From an uncultured Prevotellaceae bacterium (GTDB lineage Bacteria > Bacteroidota > Bacteroidia > Bacteroidales > Muribaculaceae): a stretch of 64,000 nt of DNA. Under the pieces are notes generated by a model. The model was not told where the DNA came from and ran no database searches. It worked only from the letters and a program-made list of their open reading frames with translations. The number at the start of each line of letters is the position of its first letter. Positions within the stretch are counted from its first letter, which is position 1. The DNA is taken from assembly GCA_900318205.1 (NCBI GenBank), contig ONJS01000003.1, positions 1 through 64,000 of the forward strand. The letters are read 5' to 3'. A program made the translations under genes and the position numbers. Of this stretch, positions 59,862-64,000 are shown one piece after another.

Positions 59862-61019
59862 TCAGAATAGGAAGGTGTGATAGAGCTCAGGAGTATAGAT
59901 GCTGTTGGGATTAAAATAGGCTTTGGCCAACTCGTAATAGACATAGTAGAAGTTGCAGAAAGCCACGGCGGCAAAAGGCAACCACTTGCGCTGGCGCCAC
60001 AAATAGCACAGGAGGAAGCAAGTCATCACCAGGAAGCAGCTACGCATCAACTCTCCAGGACGAGTCAGATACTGCGTCGTGTTGGCAAACAGGTTGATGT
60101 ATGCCATATATACCACAGAGAACCGGAACAATGCCGGCAGGTATCTGTCACTGGAGAACATCTGCCTGATGGCAGGATAGTACCAGATAGTGAACAGGCA
60201 GGTGATGAGCGGGCACAAGCGAGCTGGACCATAAACCATCCTGAAGGCATACTCCAGATTATTGCTCGTGAACAGACGGTAATAATGTCCATAACCCAAG
60301 ACTTGGGCTATATAGCCAATACGGTCAAATGTCCATTGAATCCAATGCGGAAATGAGCCCAACACTACACACAACGCCACCAGGGCAAACGGCATCCATC
60401 GCTTGGCATTCGGCACGCGGATGAGCGGCACAAAATATAGCGGGATAAAGAGGACACACATCTTGTGGATGCTGATCGACAACAGCGACAGCAACAGGTA
60501 GTACCACCACTTGCGACGGACGATGAGCTCAACCATGAGGACAAAGAGGCACTCCACAACCGATTGGCGCACAAAGCCCATCCAGAAGATGTAATACGGT
60601 CCTAAAAAGATGCACAAAGCCAGCCAGGGAAGCAACGCCTTGCGATGCCTCAACGCATAATAGAGCAGCGTGATTTGAGTCACAGCCCAAAACGCGAAGT
60701 AGATCGAGAAATGGCACCCGGCACGAGCCATGGCATTGGTAATCAAAGCAAATCCCGGCTCAAAATTTTCACGCGAATAGTCACCCAAGGACTGCATGCT
60801 GACGAAATAGCCATAATACATGTTGTAGTCCCATGACGTCAGCCACCTCACTGACGAGACTGCGACATAGATAAGTATTGCCGCCAAAATCTCCCATGAG
60901 GTAAAGGGCAGTTCACCTCCCCCACCCGTCTTTAACCGCTGCTCACGTCTGTTCACATGCCAACCGAGCCATGCCATGGCAGCTCCGGTTCCTGTATAGA
61001 CTATGAGGCTTAAAATCAT
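59862..61019 (-). CDS. EpsG-family polysaccharide polymerase-like membrane protein
   Basis: Product of 385 residues with about ten membrane helices and the EpsG pattern: DYNMYYGYFVSMQSLGDYSR, EPGFALITNAMARAG, GFVRQSVVECLFVLMVEL, ISIHKMCVLFIPLYF. EpsG proteins act in making exopolysaccharide, capsule or O-antigen, probably as polymerases. No glycosyltransferase is in the window. It starts 12 bases after sprA and is probably in its transcript. Confidence 0.86.
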   Translation of the reverse strand: MILSLIVYTGTGAAMAWLGWHVNRREQRLKTGGGGELPFTSWEILAAILIYVAVSSVRWLTSWDYNMYYGYFVSMQSLGDYSRENFEPGFALITNAMARAGCHFSIYFAFWAVTQITLLYYALRHRKALLPWLALCIFLGPYYIFWMGFVRQSVVECLFVLMVELIVRRKWWYYLLLSLLSISIHKMCVLFIPLYFVPLIRVPNAKRWMPFALVALCVVLGSFPHWIQWTFDRIGYIAQVLGYGHYYRLFTSNNLEYAFRMVYGPARLCPLITCLFTIWYYPAIRQMFSSDRYLPALFRFSVVYMAYINLFANTTQYLTRPGELMRSCFLVMTCFLLCYLWRQRKWLPFAAVAFCNFYYVYYELAKAYFNPNSIYTPELYHTFLF

Positions 61020-61030
61020 TGCAGCGATTA

Positions 61031-64000
61031 TTACTTCACAAGAGACATGTTGATAGACAAGCCGTAGTTACTGCTCGTGGTGGGATAAGATGTCGTTGAA
61101 ACAAGCGGCATGTTGGACTGATAGTCAAAGTATGCACCCATCGTGATGCGCTTGCTCACCACATAATTGGCAGTGAAATTAATGTTCCATACACGCGTGC
61201 CGTTGGTAGGCTGAGCAGTAGGCAGAGCGTCGTCGTTCTCAAACTTGCGAATCAGTGAAGTGTTGTTAGACATCTTCACATTGAGATTGAAGGTGAGGTC
61301 ATTGTTCACATTCTGCTGCTTGTTCTTAATCTTCAGCACCTGGTTAAAGTTGGCAATCTTGTAGCTGCCACCGATGGTGAATGCCGATGACGAAGCTTCA
61401 ACCAATTGACGTGCCGAGGAATTGAGCGTCAGCGTACGCTGATTGTCATATTGCAGATTCAATGAGATGTCATTGAGGAACGTAGCCGTAAATCCAATCA
61501 CCGGTGCAAACTTCTCGGTCAGAGTGACAGACGCGATGTTGTAGGGCGAAGACGGGATGGGACCCAAGGTTTGCACATTCTGAGTAAAACCAAGTCCTTC
61601 GCCAATGGAAACCCAGTCACTGAAGGAGTTGAATGAACCAACAGTATAAGTACACTGATAAGCATGGTTAAGATTGAACGTCTTGAACACCTTCTTGAAG
61701 AACGGGATGCGCATCAATCCATCATAGGTTACACGCCAGTTGGGAAGGATGGATTTCAAACCCGGGAACGGATTAAGATCAATCTTAGAAGCATCCTTTC
61801 CAGAGTAGGCTGCCATGAAGGCCGGGATGAGCACATCGCTACTGGCCCTATTGATGGCACCATCCTCTATACTATAGGTTTTTCCAGCATACTTCTCTTT
61901 CAAGAAGCCTTTATCAGGATAAGTCACACCCATGTACATCTCTTGCAAACGGTCAGCGACAATCGGGATATTCTCCATAAACTTATCGAATGTCTCACTG
62001 CGATAATTGTCATCGGCCTTAAACGTCTTGAAGGCAGAAGCAATAGCCACATGAGTCTTGGTGTAACTACCACCGAAGATGATTGTCGGGTCATCAAACA
62101 TGAACTGAATCTGGTTAGTTCGGTTATCAGTTCGGTTACCCGTCAAAGTGATCTTAAGACCAGCAATGGGCTCAATCTGCACCTCGGCATTAAACTCGTT
62201 GGTTTTTGCATACAAAGCGGGGGTTGTCTGAGTTCGGTCTCCCATGAGCCATCCACGGTCCAAAGCCTTATCGATATAGGACTGGCCTGCAAAACCAAAT
62301 GCGAAATCCAGACCAGGCGCCATGACATCATAGTGCGTCGATTGGCCAAATATATCACCGATTTCAGGAATGTACTGCGGGATCGTCAGTGAAGAGGTAT
62401 TCTTCAAACGAATATTCACGCTGCGAAGGCTCATCAGCAAACGGCTGGTATATGCTGCCGCCTCGGTAAAGAAGTTATTCCTCTCTTCCTTCTGCACCTC
62501 AAGAATCGAGAACTTGAGATTCTCGGTGCCGAGGGTCTTGATCTCCACATTATCCTTATCCTTTACCTTATATTCAACCTTGAACGGTTTGTCATCGGTA
62601 GTAGTGGCTGTGACCTTGATATTCTTGGTTCCCAGCTTGTGGTTGATGACTGTTGCCGAGTCAGGATTGAGTTTGATCGTACGGTTGAACTTCTTGGGTT
62701 TTTCCCTCTTAGCCGTAGGTTTCTTGCGGTTGGTGTTCTTGCTGGAGAAACGCTCATCCACTTTCTTCAGATACGGAATCTTGCCATAGAACTGTTCCAG
62801 ATTGAAGCGACCGTCAAGCATGCGCGTTGTCTGGTTGGCAATCGTATTACCTGATGAAACGTCACCTACAATTGTTCCACGGTCCCACTTATAAATAGAG
62901 TTATAGGATGCGGTAGCGGTAATCCAACTCAGGATAGGAATCTGATTAAACGGAGCCTTGTAAGTCAGCGAGAACGTCTGATTATAGGCCCAAGGTGTAC
63001 CCAAGCTCCGGATGGACGACATGACAGAGTCACGCCAATCACGGTATTCATCGGGGAACAATTTGCGATTGACCTGCCCGACAGGCTCCATGATGTGAGC
63101 TGTTGTGTTACTGTTAAACGTGGCAGTGATCGATTTGATAAAGTTCCATGACAGAGCGAACTGCCTATCCCAAAGGAAGTTCTTGCTGACAGCAACAGGC
63201 AATTCGACATCAAGTCCAGTCTCGTTGCGCGTCTGCTGTTCATAATAATACCTTGAGATATTGGTGCCGAAAGACACATTGTTAGGCAGCCAATGCAACT
63301 CCCAATCACGGAAGAACTTCATGTTCTTGTTTTTCTCGTCAATGAAGTGAGAGAAGGGCTTGAACGGCTTGGCGTATGGCGTCCAGCTGTACTGCATCGA
63401 TCCGCGATAGTCATTGGTGTTCTCATAAACATTATCAGGATCATTGAGATGCTGCTTGTTGAACGAGTAACTGAAAGAGAAGTTGGCAGGATCCCAAGGC
63501 ATGGGATTCTTCATCGTCTTGACGTCAAACTTAAGTCCAGAGATGGAGAAGTTCTTAGCGGTACGCTGGGTGACCGCATACTCCATGATACTGTCCTTCT
63601 GATGCTTTGTCTCGCAGATATCCACAGCCTCCTTCAACCTGACATCCTGATCAAGAGGATTATACTTGGGCGTGGTCTTCTCGTTGCTGTAGGAATAATA
63701 GATGGGAGCATGCAGCTTGACCTTCTCGGGGATAAAGCGTCCCAAATCGGTCTGAACTGCGATATTGTACTGGTCATAGTTGTCCAGCCTGCGGTTCGTC
63801 AGACTCTGATCCACAGAACCAAAGCCCTCGGTTTCCTTATGGAAGCCCACATTAAGTGTAGCGATATCACTCATGTTGAGTGTCATCGAGGCCTTGGCAG
63901 CCCAACCGCCATCGGCATCAAAGTCAGTAACACGCAATTCATCGACCCAAACGACACAACTCTTGGTCGTCGGTGAGTTGTTGCGCACACCGATCAACAT
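61031..64000 (-). CDS. sprA: Type IX secretion outer membrane translocon SprA/Sov (3' part only)
   Basis: 989 residues open at the right window edge; the full protein is usually over 2,000. Identified by RNNSPTTKSCVVWVDELRVT, TLNMSDIATLNVGFHKETEG, FGSVDQSLTNRRLDNYDQYN and the barrel-like C-terminus (GAYFDYQSNMPLVSTTSYPT). SprA forms the very large beta-barrel through which T9SS cargo passes. The methionine codon at the edge is internal, not a start. A repeat-like lysine-rich stretch (SSKNTNRKKPTAKREKPKKF) occurs near residue 425. The gene indicates that the organism has a T9SS or a relic of one; no cargo with a T9SS C-terminal domain is visible here. Confidence 0.92.
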   Translation of the reverse strand: MLIGVRNNSPTTKSCVVWVDELRVTDFDADGGWAAKASMTLNMSDIATLNVGFHKETEGFGSVDQSLTNRRLDNYDQYNIAVQTDLGRFIPEKVKLHAPIYYSYSNEKTTPKYNPLDQDVRLKEAVDICETKHQKDSIMEYAVTQRTAKNFSISGLKFDVKTMKNPMPWDPANFSFSYSFNKQHLNDPDNVYENTNDYRGSMQYSWTPYAKPFKPFSHFIDEKNKNMKFFRDWELHWLPNNVSFGTNISRYYYEQQTRNETGLDVELPVAVSKNFLWDRQFALSWNFIKSITATFNSNTTAHIMEPVGQVNRKLFPDEYRDWRDSVMSSIRSLGTPWAYNQTFSLTYKAPFNQIPILSWITATASYNSIYKWDRGTIVGDVSSGNTIANQTTRMLDGRFNLEQFYGKIPYLKKVDERFSSKNTNRKKPTAKREKPKKFNRTIKLNPDSATVINHKLGTKNIKVTATTTDDKPFKVEYKVKDKDNVEIKTLGTENLKFSILEVQKEERNNFFTEAAAYTSRLLMSLRSVNIRLKNTSSLTIPQYIPEIGDIFGQSTHYDVMAPGLDFAFGFAGQSYIDKALDRGWLMGDRTQTTPALYAKTNEFNAEVQIEPIAGLKITLTGNRTDNRTNQIQFMFDDPTIIFGGSYTKTHVAIASAFKTFKADDNYRSETFDKFMENIPIVADRLQEMYMGVTYPDKGFLKEKYAGKTYSIEDGAINRASSDVLIPAFMAAYSGKDASKIDLNPFPGLKSILPNWRVTYDGLMRIPFFKKVFKTFNLNHAYQCTYTVGSFNSFSDWVSIGEGLGFTQNVQTLGPIPSSPYNIASVTLTEKFAPVIGFTATFLNDISLNLQYDNQRTLTLNSSARQLVEASSSAFTIGGSYKIANFNQVLKIKNKQQNVNNDLTFNLNVKMSNNTSLIRKFENDDALPTAQPTNGTRVWNINFTANYVVSKRITMGAYFDYQSNMPLVSTTSYPTTSSNYGLSINMSLVK

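Noticed and set aside
63998-64000. Methionine codon at the right edge as the sprA start
   Set aside because: The frame stays open at the edge and the protein is less than half of normal SprA length; the codon is internal.

Overview
The window comes from a member of the Bacteroidales, most likely Muribaculaceae or Prevotellaceae. The evidence is the T9SS translocon gene sprA, a fused lpxC-fabZ, DUF5686 and OadG-type proteins typical of the phylum, secreted proteins ending in dockerin-like repeats, and about twenty promoters with the Bacteroidetes -7 box TAnnTTTG in place of E. coli-type boxes. It reads as ordinary chromosome: no prophage, insertion sequence, CRISPR array, rRNA or tRNA gene was seen. 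Both edges cut genes: an ECF-type sigma factor on the left and sprA on the right.

Layout. 1-3.9 kb: sigma factor 5' end and a heterodimeric ABC exporter. 3.9-4.9 kb: AT-rich stretch without a supported gene. 4.9-8.8 kb: lepA followed by a PIF1-like helicase with TPRs. 8.9-12.5 kb: secreted transglutaminase-like protein and hydE. 12.6-19.5 kb: trxA, dnaE and a DUF5686 outer membrane protein. 19.6-25.9 kb: CYTH protein, LptF/G permease, ribBA, HD hydrolase and a secreted endonuclease I. 26-28.3 kb: a ClpC-type unfoldase without its N-domain, behind a perfect sigma-54-type promoter. 28.6-36.9 kb: prfA, a membrane metallophosphoesterase, an LtaS-like sulfatase, a GH3 glycosidase and a serine hydrolase. 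37.2-41.2 kb: extracytoplasmic redox cluster (iron-containing alcohol dehydrogenase, DUF362, two exported flavodoxins). 41.5-46.8 kb: B3/B4 protein with a TsaC-family enzyme, a thioredoxin lipoprotein and lpxD-lpxC/fabZ-lpxA. 46.9-49.8 kb: TPR protein, EEP-family nuclease, DUF3784. 50-54.8 kb: sodium-pumping methylmalonyl-CoA decarboxylase operon. 54.8-64 kb: small exported proteins, smpB, Yip1, a frameshifted nitroreductase, EpsG and sprA.

How they fit: the decarboxylase operon is the propionate branch of the succinate pathway and conserves energy as a sodium gradient. The lpx operon plus the LptF/G permease covers early lipid A synthesis and LPS export. The secreted hydrolases, GH3 enzyme and T9SS component fit a gut or rumen glycan degrader.

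The most unusual material lies between genes. At least ten junctions carry short arrays of 7-bp repeats, each with its own heptamer sequence. Three genes take their stop codon from such an array, and three arrays sit as hairpins directly before start codons inside the lpx and decarboxylase operons. Near 41.4 kb a 52-bp unit holding a hairpin and a promoter is duplicated 80 bp apart. Other points are the sigma-54/N-domain-less ClpC pair, a flavodoxin-cyclophilin-like-dockerin fusion, a GT-repeat frameshift in the nitroreductase, and a candidate small RNA near 37 kb.
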